A DNA stretch of 64,000 nt, from contig WPDH01000034.1 in NCBI GenBank assembly GCA_019137255.1, positions 1-64,000 on the forward strand, read 5' to 3'. The notes beneath the pieces were generated by a model. That model ran no database searches. It saw only the letters and a program-made list of their open reading frames with translations, and was not told where the DNA came from. The position numbers and the translations under genes are program-made. The stretch comes from Corinectria fuckeliana (taxonomy: Eukaryota; Ascomycota; Sordariomycetes; Hypocreales; Nectriaceae). Shown here in pieces: positions 45,001 to 56,840 of the stretch (its first letter is position 1; every line of letters starts with the position of its first letter).

Positions 45001-46558
45001 TGTAATTCTGGTTGAAGCGACAAAGTGTATGTGAGGGGTTATTCTAGGAAAGGATCGCACGCACAAACAACAAGGCTGTCTCTAGCCACCAGTACGGTTT
45101 ATTATCACCCTCTTATACCTCCTACCAACCCCTCGACAACGGCTTACCGCCGCCTGAGACCCCTACTCCAACGCCACAGTCCCTTAGCTCGTCCTGGTAG
45201 GGGAGCTCCGTTTGATGAGGACGGAGTTTCTAGGAGAGAGTTATCGTAGTTGGGCCTCGACTCGAGGGGTTTCCTAGCGGTCCAGGGTCGCAGGTCACAA
45301 GGGTTACGGGCACATGGAACCAACAAGACGCTGATCGCTTCCCTGCTGGGTCTTTACCCTCGCTGAAGGCTAACGCATACTGAATCGAGCTGCGCACGCA
45401 AGCGAGGTTGTTGGGTTGGACGGTTGACATACTATGTAGTTAGCCCTGCAGCCCCCGCGCAGATGTAACGGTTACCCATAGTTATCCATAATAATCCATT
45501 TGGCCCGTTCTGCAAGCAAACTGGCACGGCTCCGCGCTGGTTCGCCTCATCCGCATCCGCGGCGGCTGGAGCCGTCTCCGCTGCTTAGTGTCTTTGGTCA
45601 CATCCGGGGACACTTAAAACGCCCTGGACCAACATCTGACAGGGATGATGAGGCGATGCAGTACGTGTGCGTATGGAGAACGGCTTGGCTGGCACAAAGA
45701 GCGCTAGAACGGCTAAGGATAGAGACCAAATATCCCCTTTGGAATCTCACCTGGCCGGGTTGGGTTGAAGAAGAGGGTCTGCTCTAGACCAGTGGACTAA
45801 GAGCCGTTGGTTCCGCGGCAGTCGTCGATATGTCACCAGCTGCAGCGGTGTCGCAGCTCTTGGCAACGGCTTCCAACTACTAGATTCGTAGCACGAGTCA
45901 GCCAGCTAGCAAGCTACGTCGTAGTCAAGCCAGATCAGCTTCCCCTAGGCTAGGTGGGTAAATCTCCCGCCCCGGCAGCCGCTTATGCTCAACTCATTGC
46001 AGGCTATTAGTGCACTAGCAGGGGAAGTCGATAGCGCTCAAAGCAGAGATCCCTTTCGTGTCAGATCATGTACCATATCCCGGTCGCACCAGGGGGCACG
46101 ATGAACCTGCGCTACGCCAGCCCTCGAGATGACACGACATGCCGAGTACGTAACGCGCTCTAGATCGTTGTCACGATAATTAGCGAACGGCAGTTGACTT
46201 GTGCGATAGGACAACGTCCGAGACGTCTGTGTAGCACTGCGGACGCACATCATCTGGGGCTGAGGTCGCCTGCATTTCGTGGGGTACTACACAATGTACG
46301 AAGTAAGGATGAATTATACGGGGATTTCTACTATGTAAGCCAGCTAAAAAAAAATATGCAGCAAGGCTGTCTTGGCACCTGCCAAGTGTCTAATCCAGGT
46401 CGTGATACCCATAACCCAAACAGAGGGGCTAAATGCGGTCCCCTGTCTAATAAGAAAGTCTCCTCTAGGTACAGCATCCAGTAATGCTCGGAACCCTCCA
46501 TCGGGTCGTCTTGAGAATACCAAGTCCAATACAAAGGAGCGTCTAAATGTCTACCAAC
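45001..46558. other. Gap without a supportable gene
   Basis: Short frames on both strands without motifs. The part next to 45000 is the GMC gene promoter. Confidence 0.55.
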
Positions 46559-47818
46559 TCATTGGAAGTGATCGTGGTAGTTGTGGGAATGTTGCTTCAG
46601 GTGGCGTGTTGACGATTGCGAATTTGTGTCTTCATCGTCGTCCTGGTCCCGAGGTGTCATTGTCACCTGCGTTTGCACAATCTTCGTGATCCCCTTCTGG
46701 AAGCCAGGCTGCGGGATCTCCGGGTCCAGTGGGTCGGCTTCAATGTGCGTCCGGTTGCCAGAGAACATGTTGCTCGACATCTTGGCGGTTCTGTTGTCCG
46801 AAGCTCCCCTTGTCCCGGCCGTCAGCTCGATTCCCTTGGACTGTACGTCGGTGCCGTGTGCGTAGGAGCTGTTGTCGCCGGTTGCGCGCACAACCTTGAC
46901 GATCAGAGAAGAGATGTTCATCTCAATCACCAGCTTGAGCATGTACACTAACGGGTGGAACTGGACGTAGCTAGATGGAACGTGTCAGCATAACCTCCCA
47001 AGGAGAGATGTGTTAGCGAACGTACATGAATCCGTTGCCAATCGACATGCTTCCGATGAGAACAACCTACAGACCACGCGTTAGTCTCTGCCACTCTTCG
47101 CTCTCGCAGGCTCACTTACATCTAGACTCATCGAGATCGCCACCATTATCAGGTTGAACCTGAAAAGCGGGACGTACTTATCGAGGCCGTTGGAGATCAG
47201 CTTGGTCCGGATCAGGTAGATGAAGTACATGTGCAGGCAAGCATCGACAATCAAGAAGAGGCCCTTTTCGACTCGGTCGTAGATGTCGTTGACGTGCACC
47301 CAAGTGGGAGAGATTTGCAGGCGCGCGGGAATCCAGATGATGAACACACTGATGTTGATGAGGCCCAGAATGCCCGCGGTGGTCCATCTGATCTTGGCCA
47401 CACTGCGCTTGTCGACCATCAGCAGCCCGATCCGGTTGATGATGATGCCGCACATGGTTTGGATCTGTACGACCCAGAGAGCCACTACCAGCCGGAGTCA
47501 GCGAGCACAATGGCGTCTGGGACGGGGTTGCTCACGGAACGTAAAGTATATCCAGAAGCTGGGCTCGATGTACCCGCGGATGAAGACCCAGGATATCACG
47601 CCGATGACCATGGACACGAGCCATTCAGACCAGACCAAGATGGAGTAGGCGTGTATACGGCGCGCCCGTCGCCATTGCGCATACGTCTGCTTGAAGGCCT
47701 TGTTTGCCGAGAAGAGCCCCGTGGCCAGGGTGAAGCCCCAGATGATGCTGGCAATCAGCAGGTCGTTGACGGTGGGATTGACTACCACGTAGGTGTCGGG
47801 GACGAGAAAGCCCGCCAT
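46559..47818 (-). CDS. Multi-pass membrane protein of unknown function
   Basis: Four exons, 47818-47536, 47484-47120, 47066-47026 and 46970-46559, give 366 residues; donors are GTGAGC, GTAAGT and GTACGT and phases agree. The protein starts MAGFLVPDTYVVVNPTVND and has about seven hydrophobic helices, including LLIASIIWGFTLATGLF, WLVSMVIGVISWVF, AGILGLINISVFIIWIP and GLFLIVDACLHMYFIY. A polar tail of about 100 residues rich in Thr, Gln, His and Asp follows. The layout (seven helices then a long cytoplasmic tail) resembles fungal integral membrane or receptor-like proteins. No ligand or motif is recognised. A 41-base micro-exon encodes one helix segment. Confidence 0.75.
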
Positions 47819-50800
47819 GGTGGGATTCGAAGGGCGAAAGATGGTCTTGCAGACTTGGTTTCGCTGGGAAGGCGGCGATGGAGAAGGGACGGCATATATC
47901 TCTCCAAAGATCCATCTCCATCTCCAACTCCAGCCCCAACTCCAACTCCAACCCCAACCCCAGCCACGACGACCAGAGATTGCCACTTTTCCCTCCTCGA
48001 TGCCTCACCAAGCCCTCTAGTAGCAGTGCGGCTCCGTAGCATCCGCGGGCCAGGGCCTTGGATCCTCGCCATGACACCCTGTGCTTACGCAGCGCAGCCC
48101 CATCGCCAGCGCGTTCCACGACAGGCATGCGAGATAGACCTATGTACGCCTAGGGTTCTAGGGTTTCGAGATCCGGCCCAAACTTGCCGTAGATGGCAAT
48201 GATGATCTAGATTCGTTTGCCTCCGGCAGTCGGGGCCAAGCACCCGCGCCTCAGAAGAGCGGTGGAACCGTGGATCCTCTAGCATGTATTCCTTACGGAG
48301 TAGCGCAGACAAACAACAGCCATCCTGGCCCCCCGGATTACAGGGCACGACTGGGCCGTCCCAGCGGTGATCCCACTCTCCGTTGGCGATGTTGGTCGCT
48401 AGCCCATTGCCCCGTCTCCACGGCGAATAAGAGCTCCCACTATCCGCCCCTGTATTGCGACATCACTCCATTCTTGCGATATTAGCGTTTGAAGCCCGGG
48501 GCCCCGGGTGATGAATGCGTTCCTAGTTTGTTAGTCGGGGTTTCTTCTTTGGCGTGCGTGTTAGTCAACACTACCCAAGTTACTATGCAGTGCAGTACAG
48601 TACGTCGACTAGCAAGCGGCGTTTGATGCATGCCCAAGGGGAAACCTGGTTCTAGAGAATTCTCAAGGTGTCTCAAGCGTCTCGTACAGTCGCAGCAGTG
48701 CTGCAGTCTCTGACTCAAGCCGTGGCTGTTCGAATCGGGTCTTTCCCCTGTTGGGAGGCAAACCGCCCGTGCAGTGACGAGATGTTAGTTTCGTAGTAAA
48801 GGCCGTTATCTTGCATGTCAGCCATGCCGGTTTGACTAGACAAGCCTTCTGGGCGTTGCATCTCTTGGTATCGCCGACGCAAGGATCATGTCGTGACCGA
48901 ACCCTGCAATACGCATGAAGCTGCTCGGCATCCTGCACTTCAGGCACGAACTCATCGCCTGCTCGATGGAGCTTTGCGCTGGCCCCATGGGTTCCCGCTC
49001 GGGTAATTCTGAGAAGAAAGAAACTTCTGCATTATGCATTACTCCGAGAGACATCGTTCGTACAGCACTAGTGTGTTTCCAGGAAGCTCTAGATGGGTGT
49101 CCGGTCTTGGTCTTGGGATGGGGTGCTTCATAGCCTCGTCGGTGATTTACATGATTGCTATGTCAAGTTGCGGGCTTTTAATGTCTGAGTTGTCTCGAGA
49201 GACACTTCGCTTGGTGCTTAATCCCCTTCTCCGTCGCTTCTGCGCCGGTTGTTTTGTCCCCCTGGTAGTCAAGCCAGCGCCTCCATGTCACATCTAACTT
49301 CGCTTGGTTGGGTGTGAGTCCAGCAGACTTGCCCGCGTTCAGTAGTCTGCAGCATGTGTCAGTCTGGCCCCGCTCGAAAAAGTGCCGACCGGTAATTAAG
49401 AGCGTCTATCAACCTCCTCTTGATGCTGAAATGGAAATCTCCAGAACAAAGAGATGAGATCCGTACCTCTCAGCCCTGATACTAATCCATCGTAGACTGT
49501 TCTCGTATCTCGTGAAGTATACGAGGGCTTCCCAAACAAGTACGCTCGAAAGGTCGTTGTCTCTGTTTTGCGCTCCAGCTACCCTCGCCTAGCTGGTGTA
49601 AAGCCACTATTCGAACCAACCAGGGTTGGTAAGGCCGGAGAAGCCAGCGCTGTTATGGGCAAGGCCACATCTCTTCGTCTACAAAACGCGTCCAAGCCTT
49701 TGCATTGGTATGGTTGGGCTTTGAAGAAGAGCTCCAGGTGAATGAACAATCCCTATGAATGTTCTAGTCATCAGCCAAGTACTAGCCTTTCAGAGATCGT
49801 CAGGCTACGCGCACAGTGCCTATTTGGCCACGGACGACGAAGTAACTATTTTGATACGGAGAGCGGAAGACTCACGGTTGCTCGTACCAACGAAGCCATT
49901 CAATATCAAATCAGGAAGAGTATGAGCACAGCCAATTATTCCCAGACACAGCCCTTGCTGAGCTTTCGGAACCTGACGCACTGTCCTTGGTGGCGAAGCG
50001 AATGCACGACAGGGTGTCAACGAAGCTAGGTGACGAGCCGACAATTCCACGCACTCACCCGAAAGCGTGCTGTATATTATTCCTACGCTTAACAATGACT
50101 TGACATGGTAACAAGCAGGACGAAGTAGGTTTCTATCAGCTGCACCTTTCCAATGACTCAAGTGATAATCGAGGAGCCGGGGACGTAGCTGATGCTAGCC
50201 ACATGTGCTACTCTGTAACTTATTGTTGTCACCAGTTGGGCTTCCTGTTGAGTGCAAACATTTGATCATTTCCAAGCCAATCTAGTAATATGACAAACTG
50301 ATCTAAGTAGTACTACATGTCTTCGGGTTGCTGAGGTCAACACCCTTTTAAGTCCTCCCAACTGCTAGATAATCGAGGAACCTCTTTTCAGTTTATACTT
50401 CGCTCCCATGTGAGCGACTTCGAGGCACTTTAGTGCAAGTGCACAGCAAAATCGAAGGATAAATTGGGACATCTATTTTTAGCAGCTCCATTACCTTTAC
50501 CCAATAGCCCTTCTGTCTGTCGCCTGAAGCCTTTTATCACGTTGCGCACGCTAGACTGTACCATGGCTCACGAAGTGGCCAAGAATGTTTCCCACAACGA
50601 GTTGTTGGTGTCTGGGATGGTGTGTTCACACTGAAGTGAGCCAACCACCAACAAAACAGCCAGCTTTCACTGCTCTACCGGGGACGTAAGGGAAACAATA
50701 CTTCCACTTACAAGAACCGTACAGGGAAGCAAACACCTAGCAGCCCACGTGTGGTGCATATTGCATCAAAATTAGTTCAGTAGGTAACCCAGGAAGAGAC

Positions 50801-51905
50801 TGGTCCAGGACCGGAACGAGGAGAAGCTACCACTGTCTTATCATGATTGTAGTGACAAAAGCCAAAATGTCTGCGTTCTCAAGACGAAAGTGAGAAAGCT
50901 ATCCAGCACAATATATGTTCTACTCCTATAGTTAACATCCCTGGCACTCCGGACGAATTATAACACTTCTCCTCTATAATAGACCTATCGTCAGACTGAT
51001 ATTCACCATTTGGCCTAAACACAGAGGTAAAGCCAAGTCAAGCATCTACAAGTACATCGCCATTGCTCATCAAGATATCACTCAAGCTTAACTATGCGAA
51101 GCTTGTACACCATCAGCCAGAGAAGTCTTGGCGAACGAATTTCTTCCGAATTCCTGCTCCAATCTGCGCTTCTCCCAGTCAATCACGGCAGTCATTTCCA
51201 GGGACATCCCCAAGCTCTACGACGGTCGCTTTAGCACACAAATCATCAGACCATCAGAGCAACCCGCACCTCACGCATCCACAAACAAAACTGTACTCTA
51301 TCTGTTTATAATAGGAGGAGATGTAGCACATTTTCTTCCGGATTCTACACCAAAGTGTAGTCTCTGGGTCCCGCCCATCTCGTCTTGGCCTCGACAGAAC
51401 CCAAGGTATAGCCCGCCGTCAATTCTGCGTACAACATCAACAAGCATAGTATCCTCATAGACGATTGCGGGTCAAGGAATGTCATGATAGACGAACACCC
51501 CGCGTATCTCCTTCATTTTCAGTCTCGCGCAGTGCATAGGCGCTGATTAAAAAGAATATCAAAGCAGCGGATGAGAATAACGTCCAAGATTGGGACTTTA
51601 ATGTCAAGTACTAGAAGCGAGTAACGGGTCGTGTTAACCCTACAGCCAATATGGCAGTGTCAATGCCGGCAAGACTACTACGGCGATGGGTTTCAAGCTA
51701 GATATCAAGTGTCTGGACTGTAACAACCTGCGGATAGGAAACGGAAGTAAGTATCAAAAATTGTCCATCAACAGAACCATTTAAAAAAGTTAAACTAATA
51801 AAGCAGTGCCACAAATTCCATGAAAAGAAGCATATGGTAATTAATGAGTGCACCACGACGTAAACTTCGACGACCTCCACCATCGTCGTTCCGATATCCC
51901 TCTAC
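47819..51905. other. Long gene-poor gap
   Basis: Four kilobases with only short or antisense-shadow frames. I see no conserved motif or plausible exon chain. The first 150 bases hold a hexamer repeat in the leader of the membrane-protein gene. Confidence 0.55.
47911..47966. repeat. CTCCAA/CCCCAA hexamer repeat
   Basis: Imperfect tandem copies of TCCAAC/CCCCAAC/TCCATC make up this stretch. It lies 90-150 bases upstream of the ATG of the minus-strand membrane protein, where it reads GGAGTTGG-type purine-rich sequence in the probable 5' leader or promoter. Confidence 0.7.
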
Positions 51906-52727
51906 CTACAGAAGAAACTTTAGCACAATCTCTGCAGCCGCCTGGGCGTCATCATCTGCATCGATCATATTCATGGCCTTCTGAAACTGCTTAGGCTCCC
52001 ATTGCGCACCAAACACCTTGATTGTCTCGCTGTTGACGAAACGGTCAAACTCAAAGTGGCCTTGAAACGTGAGCACTCGGCCCGGTTCGTAGACGCCCTG
52101 GACAGCGCAGTGCTGAGTTGACCCGACCAGCATCCAAGGCTGTGGCAGTCCTTCGTCCGGGAGCCTGACATGATCGGCGTGGACAAACTGGAGACGCATC
52201 GCGTTGTTGGGACGCGGGGTCGCGGTTTGATGTCCATCCGAGTGACTAAGAGCCTTTTTTGCGGAGGGAAAGGCCGCACGGAAGTCGTCCGTCAGACGGA
52301 TCCCGTGTACGCCAAGTTCCCATCCATTCGGGTCCTTTTCGACCTTGCAACCCATCTTCCCAAGCAAGCTCTGGCAGAGTACCTGGTGTCCAAAACAGCT
52401 GCCAAAGATTTTCAGTCGCGGGCAGGTATCGTACGCCGTTGCCAAGTATGTGTCGAGCTTCTGGATCCAGGGCTCGTTGTCGTATGCAGATGACGCCGAG
52501 CCGGTGACAACGATGGCGTCGTAATCCGAGATGTTCTCTGGGTACTCGCCCAGCACCACGTCGAAGTCGGCGGATTCGACCTTGACGTGAGGAGAGACTC
52601 GAGATGCGGCGTCACTCAGGAGGCGGTGGAATATCGTTCCGTAGGTTTTTGACTTGGCCCGCACGTTTGGCACGGGCGTGTCCGCATTCAGCATGGCGAT
52701 GCGGATTGTGTAGGAAAGAGAGCCCAT
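51906..52727 (-). CDS. Class I glutamine amidotransferase-like protein
   Basis: An intronless gene of 273 residues from the ATG at 52727 (MGSLSYTIRIAMLNAD). Earlier in-frame ATG codons up to 52829 would add a leader of 34 residues without known features. The triad of the class I fold is visible: nucleophile Cys111 in IFGSCFGHQVL, and His224 and Glu226 in FQGHFEFD. The oxyanion strand reads DAIVVTGSASSAYD. The protein is a free-standing GATase1 domain like fungal homologues of GMP synthase-type amidotransferases, which hydrolyse Gln or gamma-glutamyl compounds (including, in some pathways, glutathione conjugates). The partner or substrate is not evident. No break is seen. Confidence 0.87.
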   Translation of the reverse strand: MGSLSYTIRIAMLNADTPVPNVRAKSKTYGTIFHRLLSDAASRVSPHVKVESADFDVVLGEYPENISDYDAIVVTGSASSAYDNEPWIQKLDTYLATAYDTCPRLKIFGSCFGHQVLCQSLLGKMGCKVEKDPNGWELGVHGIRLTDDFRAAFPSAKKALSHSDGHQTATPRPNNAMRLQFVHADHVRLPDEGLPQPWMLVGSTQHCAVQGVYEPGRVLTFQGHFEFDRFVNSETIKVFGAQWEPKQFQKAMNMIDADDDAQAAAEIVLKFLL

Positions 52728-52829
52728 GTTGACAGTACGCGTGGACGTGAGTATATGATCGCAATCAAAGACTTCGTAGATATCCTCAGTAACGATATAA
52801 TATGCCGACAACTGCGAGGTGACATACAA

Positions 52830-54512
52830 CTGGGTTACCGTCTGTGACTCACGACGATGTTACGTAGCCGAGCAAGGGACAGTTGGGCACTCTTCCTCGG
52901 GAGACGAGATAAGACCCACATGCAGCAGAGGCTACCACGAGGTTCTTACAAGGTATGAGCAGAACGGCCACGAGCCAGCTTATTGGAGTATCTTGACTAC
53001 CACAGAACAACCTGATACGTTACTCATATGTGCAATGTCTAGTATTTGAATCATGAGTAGCAATCGCGCCCTTCGGCCCGTTGCCCAATGTCATGTCCGA
53101 TCGGACTAAGAAGGCCGTTATCGGGCACCTCAGCCCGACGATGCCGACTAGTGCCCGCAGTTACGGCACTAAGGGTAACATTGCCTATTTTGGCTGTTGG
53201 GACGAGATACCTATGCCTACCCGAGTCTGCCTTTGTCTTCTGAGTTCTGAGCAAAGCACGGCTGGACTTTCACTGAAATCGTGACTGATTTTTAAGCCCT
53301 TTTTACTTCAAGTTACTTTTCTGTTAGTGACACGGAAGTGACTCGAACCTATACTCGGAGACGAAACCCAAGCACACTAAAAGCTATTTCCGTTTCTAGA
53401 GCTAAGCTCCTGCTCTGAGCTGCCGCTGAGCTTGGGCTGCGCGGGCTCCTAAAAACGATTAAGGTGTGCCCTTAGGTAATATATAGGCCTCAACATCTTC
53501 AGATCCACAACTGCTCGCTTTATGGCCTTGCCCTTGAGGCATTTTGAACGATAGTTGTCTTTAGGGGTATGCGTCATGTGTCCCAGGAATGCTAGTATGG
53601 CGTGAAGGAGCAACACTAATAGACATATCGTCACTCCGGCACGGAACATCGTCCGTGTCAAGAGACGCAGCGTCAGGCGGCTGCGACGCACGTACTGGCG
53701 TTGGGTCGGCATCTCGCCTGCTGATATTGCTAGGTGGGCGTAGCCGAGCGAATGGGTAGAGAATAAATTATCTATATAATAGGCGACTCAACTTCAGCTG
53801 ACTCGTCATCAGCTTCCCATTCTGTTTCCTCGCCTATCGTTTTCAAAACATCCTATGAACCTACTGTATTCGCAATGAATACCCCATCCACCCCTAACAC
53901 TGAGGCTTTTACCAAGATCAGCATTTTGCATGTTCATCAGTTGGGCGGTGCCGAACGATCTCAGTCCATTGAGTGTGAACTCGCCCATGATGTAGCTGAG
54001 CGTCTCTTTGTCTGTTTGGGAGACACCCTTCAAAATGGAATTAGAGGCGAGATTCTGAAAATAGATGACATGAGTCAGGTGGCGATCGGCTTTGAATCTA
54101 TGGCTGAAAGGTTGATACATGGTTTGGAAAATGTCCAGGCAAATGACATCCCCGCCGTCAACACACCGGATGCAACAAAGGACGAGGAAATATATCCTTT
54201 CTCACTTCTGCTTTTACACTCAAGCTTCACGGACATCAAGTTCCTTCGCCAAAAGCAAGACTGCGCTCTTCAGGTTAGGTATTGGATACGTAGCGACTCT
54301 ACTTTGGCGTTTTTCTTTGTCGGCATCATACCCTCAATCCCAACTCTATATCCTTTCCCTTTTGTATCATGCATCCGTTCCAAAGACGCATCCAAATAGT
54401 AGTAGGCACCGAGAATGAACAAGAGCCGATGTCTGGAGGCCTAGACTGTGGTTTGTAGCGTCAAGTTGCTGATAGTCGTTTGCTTCGAGCTGTTCAAAAC
54501 CAACAGCTGGCA
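52830..54512. other. Intergenic with one weak frame
   Basis: Apart from the frame listed at 53875-54399, nothing is recognised. Confidence 0.5.
53875..54399 (+). CDS. Weak hypothetical protein (174 aa)
   Basis: An open frame of 174 codons starts MNTPSTPNTEAFTKISIL. The first 120 codons read like a soluble protein (ELAHDVAERLFVCLGD, MSQVAIGFESMAERLIHGLE), while the last 50 do not and may be past an unrecognised splice site. No family is recognised. A TATATAAT element lies near 53772-53779, about 95 bases upstream. Confidence 0.3.
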   Translation: MNTPSTPNTEAFTKISILHVHQLGGAERSQSIECELAHDVAERLFVCLGDTLQNGIRGEILKIDDMSQVAIGFESMAERLIHGLENVQANDIPAVNTPDATKDEEIYPFSLLLLHSSFTDIKFLRQKQDCALQVRYWIRSDSTLAFFFVGIIPSIPTLYPFPFVSCIRSKDASK

Positions 54513-55967
54513 CTAGCTATCATCTCTCAGGAGACCTAGCACATTCCCGATCTTTGTCCGCAAGGATGCGACAAGGGCTCGTCCTGACTTCTCAGAGGGA
54601 TTGCAAGCCTGGTCCATGATGCTCTGAAATGGGTCGGGTGAATCCACGTAGCCTAATAAGCCCTTTGAAAACGTCCGCTGCGCTGAGAGGCACAAGTCTG
54701 CCGGGAGACCCATAGCTCGTTCGACGCTGCTGATATTGTGCTGGGCCACTTGAACAACGATTTTGATATACAAATCGCCCTTGATGGGCGGTAGGCCGCT
54801 GATATGAGTGAAGCACGGCAAATTCTCAAAGAAGCCGATGATATGTTGCAGGCTACTCAAGAACCGGTGGACGTGAAAGAAGATGGAGTTGTATATCTGC
54901 AGCAGTTGTATGTGGCCAGACAAGCACATGAGCACGACCGGTATGTTCAAAGGCGACGAGCCGTGGTCCTGGATCGGCGAGATGATTTGCTTGACAATGG
55001 CAGCTAATTCAGAGGTACTCTCCATTGCCCGGAGGATAGGGTTGACCTGCAAATCCCCGACCTTGTCGACACATGAATGGATGAGACTTGGAGGGGGGAT
55101 GCCCAAAACGAAAGTGTCCATGTCCGAAAGCTGATGGGCGATGCCCTCGTTGAGGCGAGCAAGCCGGCCGAGGACGTTGCTCGAGCCGAGAGACGGCTCC
55201 GGCAGTCTATTTGCGATGTCAAGGGCGCTGCCGGGTCGAGATTGAAGCTGAAAAGCAGGTTCAACGCAGAAACCCAGAGTGTCGGTACCAGACAGAGCGG
55301 GAAGCGACTCTGACGCCGGCTGCTCTCCACCATGCAACCCATGGAGGTCTGCTTCCATGATGAAGGCGCCTGGGTTGGGACCGCCGACAAGATCTGAGAG
55401 CGCGGCAGCGTCGTTGAGGAATCCGAGATCCAGGGCGTCGACGACGGCGTCCGGAGCCTCGCTGGCGGACACTCCCTCGTCAAAGAAGATGCTAGACAGT
55501 TCGGAGTCCACAGTGAGGGGGTTGTGGAAGCACTCGAAGCTGCCACTGCCGCGAGTCGGTGGTGATGCAAGTTCCTGTGCGGATTCGGTAGCGGTCTCGG
55601 GCTCTGGTTCCGGAACGGATGCGGGTGCCACTTGGGGCGCAGATCTGGGTACCGTGACAGATACAAACACTGAATGCCGCGGTCTTCGGGATCCTTGCTG
55701 CTGATGAGTGTCGTTGGGGCTGATGCGAGAACGCCCCAGTGGCCTCGGAGCGCCCGTGACGCAGGATGCGCCAGCTCGGGCACAGCGGACGCAGGGTCCA
55801 TCGCCCTGGCCTTGCGATCGCAAGCATCGCAGCTTGTGCTCTCGACATCGGTCGCATGCCGACCGCTTAGCAAGCGGCCGCCGCTGGTGTTGCTGCATGG
55901 CTGATGGTAGTCGGTCGGACGGTTGATTCAGCAAAGCGCCGTTGTTTGGAGGAAGGTCCCCGAACAA
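54513..55967 (-). CDS. AflR-like Zn2Cys6 transcription factor
   Basis: An intronless frame of 484 residues. The binuclear zinc cluster lies at residues 38-69 (Cys38, 41, 48, 59, 62, 69; CDRCREHKLRC then CVRCARAGASC), preceded by basic residues. After the cluster comes a Pro/Ser/Glu-rich linker. The C-terminal 200 residues are helical and resemble the AflR-type regulatory domain, with segments such as NIPVVLMCLSGHIQLLQIY and NISSVERAMGLPADL. Relatives are pathway-specific activators of polyketide and other secondary-metabolite clusters. The intact MFS exporter at 59.3 kb and the broken reductases around it may be what is left of a target cluster, which is inference. No break is visible. Confidence 0.85.
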   Translation of the reverse strand: MFGDLPPNNGALLNQPSDRLPSAMQQHQRRPLAKRSACDRCREHKLRCLRSQGQGDGPCVRCARAGASCVTGAPRPLGRSRISPNDTHQQQGSRRPRHSVFVSVTVPRSAPQVAPASVPEPEPETATESAQELASPPTRGSGSFECFHNPLTVDSELSSIFFDEGVSASEAPDAVVDALDLGFLNDAAALSDLVGGPNPGAFIMEADLHGLHGGEQPASESLPALSGTDTLGFCVEPAFQLQSRPGSALDIANRLPEPSLGSSNVLGRLARLNEGIAHQLSDMDTFVLGIPPPSLIHSCVDKVGDLQVNPILRAMESTSELAAIVKQIISPIQDHGSSPLNIPVVLMCLSGHIQLLQIYNSIFFHVHRFLSSLQHIIGFFENLPCFTHISGLPPIKGDLYIKIVVQVAQHNISSVERAMGLPADLCLSAQRTFSKGLLGYVDSPDPFQSIMDQACNPSEKSGRALVASLRTKIGNVLGLLRDDS

Positions 55968-56331
55968 ATCGACCGGAGGATTTTTAATCCATCCCGCATC
56001 ACATTCGCGTCAGCCGAGATAACACGCCTGGACGGAGTAATAAGTTACCTGCCTACTACCTAGGTAATTACCTGTTACATGATGATGCACGTATGATTCC
56101 CGACCCCGAGCCCATGATACGGGCTGATGCCGCGGATGGAGGGACTCGCATATGATGGCCTATGTGAAATATTGTGGTATGCTGGTCGTGGCAGCATATT
56201 TCACGTTCAGATTAAGAAATTGCTCTCGGGACAGGCTCCGGTGCGTGGTTGAGATGATGGTGGTTTAACCTGTCTGTTTTCAGCCATCTTCCTATCAAAA
56301 ATGATGCCAGAGTGTCAAACACGGCTCAGCT
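55968..56331. other. Intergenic
   Basis: Promoter side of the AflR-like gene, containing repeated TTACCTGCC/TACCTAGG motifs near 56045-56075. No gene is seen. Confidence 0.5.
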
Positions 56332-56840
56332 CTATGCAAGTCGAGGCCCGATGTAGTTATACACCAGTCTCAGCTTCGCAACCTCGTTTCCTTTCCGTAC
56401 CACAATACGCCTGACATGGAATCTAGTTCCTTCAATCTCCTCGTACCCAAGAATTTGATGTGTCACCGCGCCAATGTCCAAGTGCTCTGTCATCATATGG
56501 ATCATTGAACTTGGCCCCCTCTCTAAGCCTTGTGCCAGGTACTTGTCCAACTGATCAAGCTCCTTGACCGTCCCCCAACGCGTTCGCACTCATAGTCTTC
56601 CAAGATTAGGCACTGCGACCTCGTCGGGCTCATAGTTTAGCGCTCGCTCCTCTGACATTCCTGGCAAGCCCAGAGGCGGCGTGTGTTGTAAGAGAAACCG
56701 GGTCTCGCCGGTTTCGGCATCCGTCCATATCTTTACGGAGACTGTCACCGAGATCCAGTTGGCGAGTTTGCGCATCAGCCAAGGCATGCCTTGGAGTGTG
56801 AGCATATGCTCACTAGAGTCGCATAGACCTTACTTCTACC
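56332..56840 (-). pseudogene. Lipocalin-like domain protein with in-frame stop
   Basis: The frame from 56805 reads MLTLQGMPWLMRKLANWI...SVKIWTDAETG and AVPNLGRL, then TGA at 56592-56590. It continues in the same frame VRTRWGTVKELDQLDKYL, HQILGYEEIEGTRFHVRRI and RLVYNYIG to 56332. The two halves together match a fungal family of small lipocalin-like proteins of about 170 residues. The stop could come from a CGA Arg codon by one C-to-T change. The usual N-terminal strand is missing: upstream only DSSEH stays in frame before a TAA. Both features indicate a dead gene. Confidence 0.6.

Noticed and set aside
47231..48202. 323-codon plus-strand frame with Pro/Thr repeat
   Set aside because: Antisense to the membrane-protein exons; its repeat part is the CTCCAA hexamer tract.
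54513..55967. Considered whether the AflR-like gene regulates the UstYa/peptide pair
   Set aside because: It is 17 kb away with several unrelated genes between, and no binding motif could be matched; not claimed.
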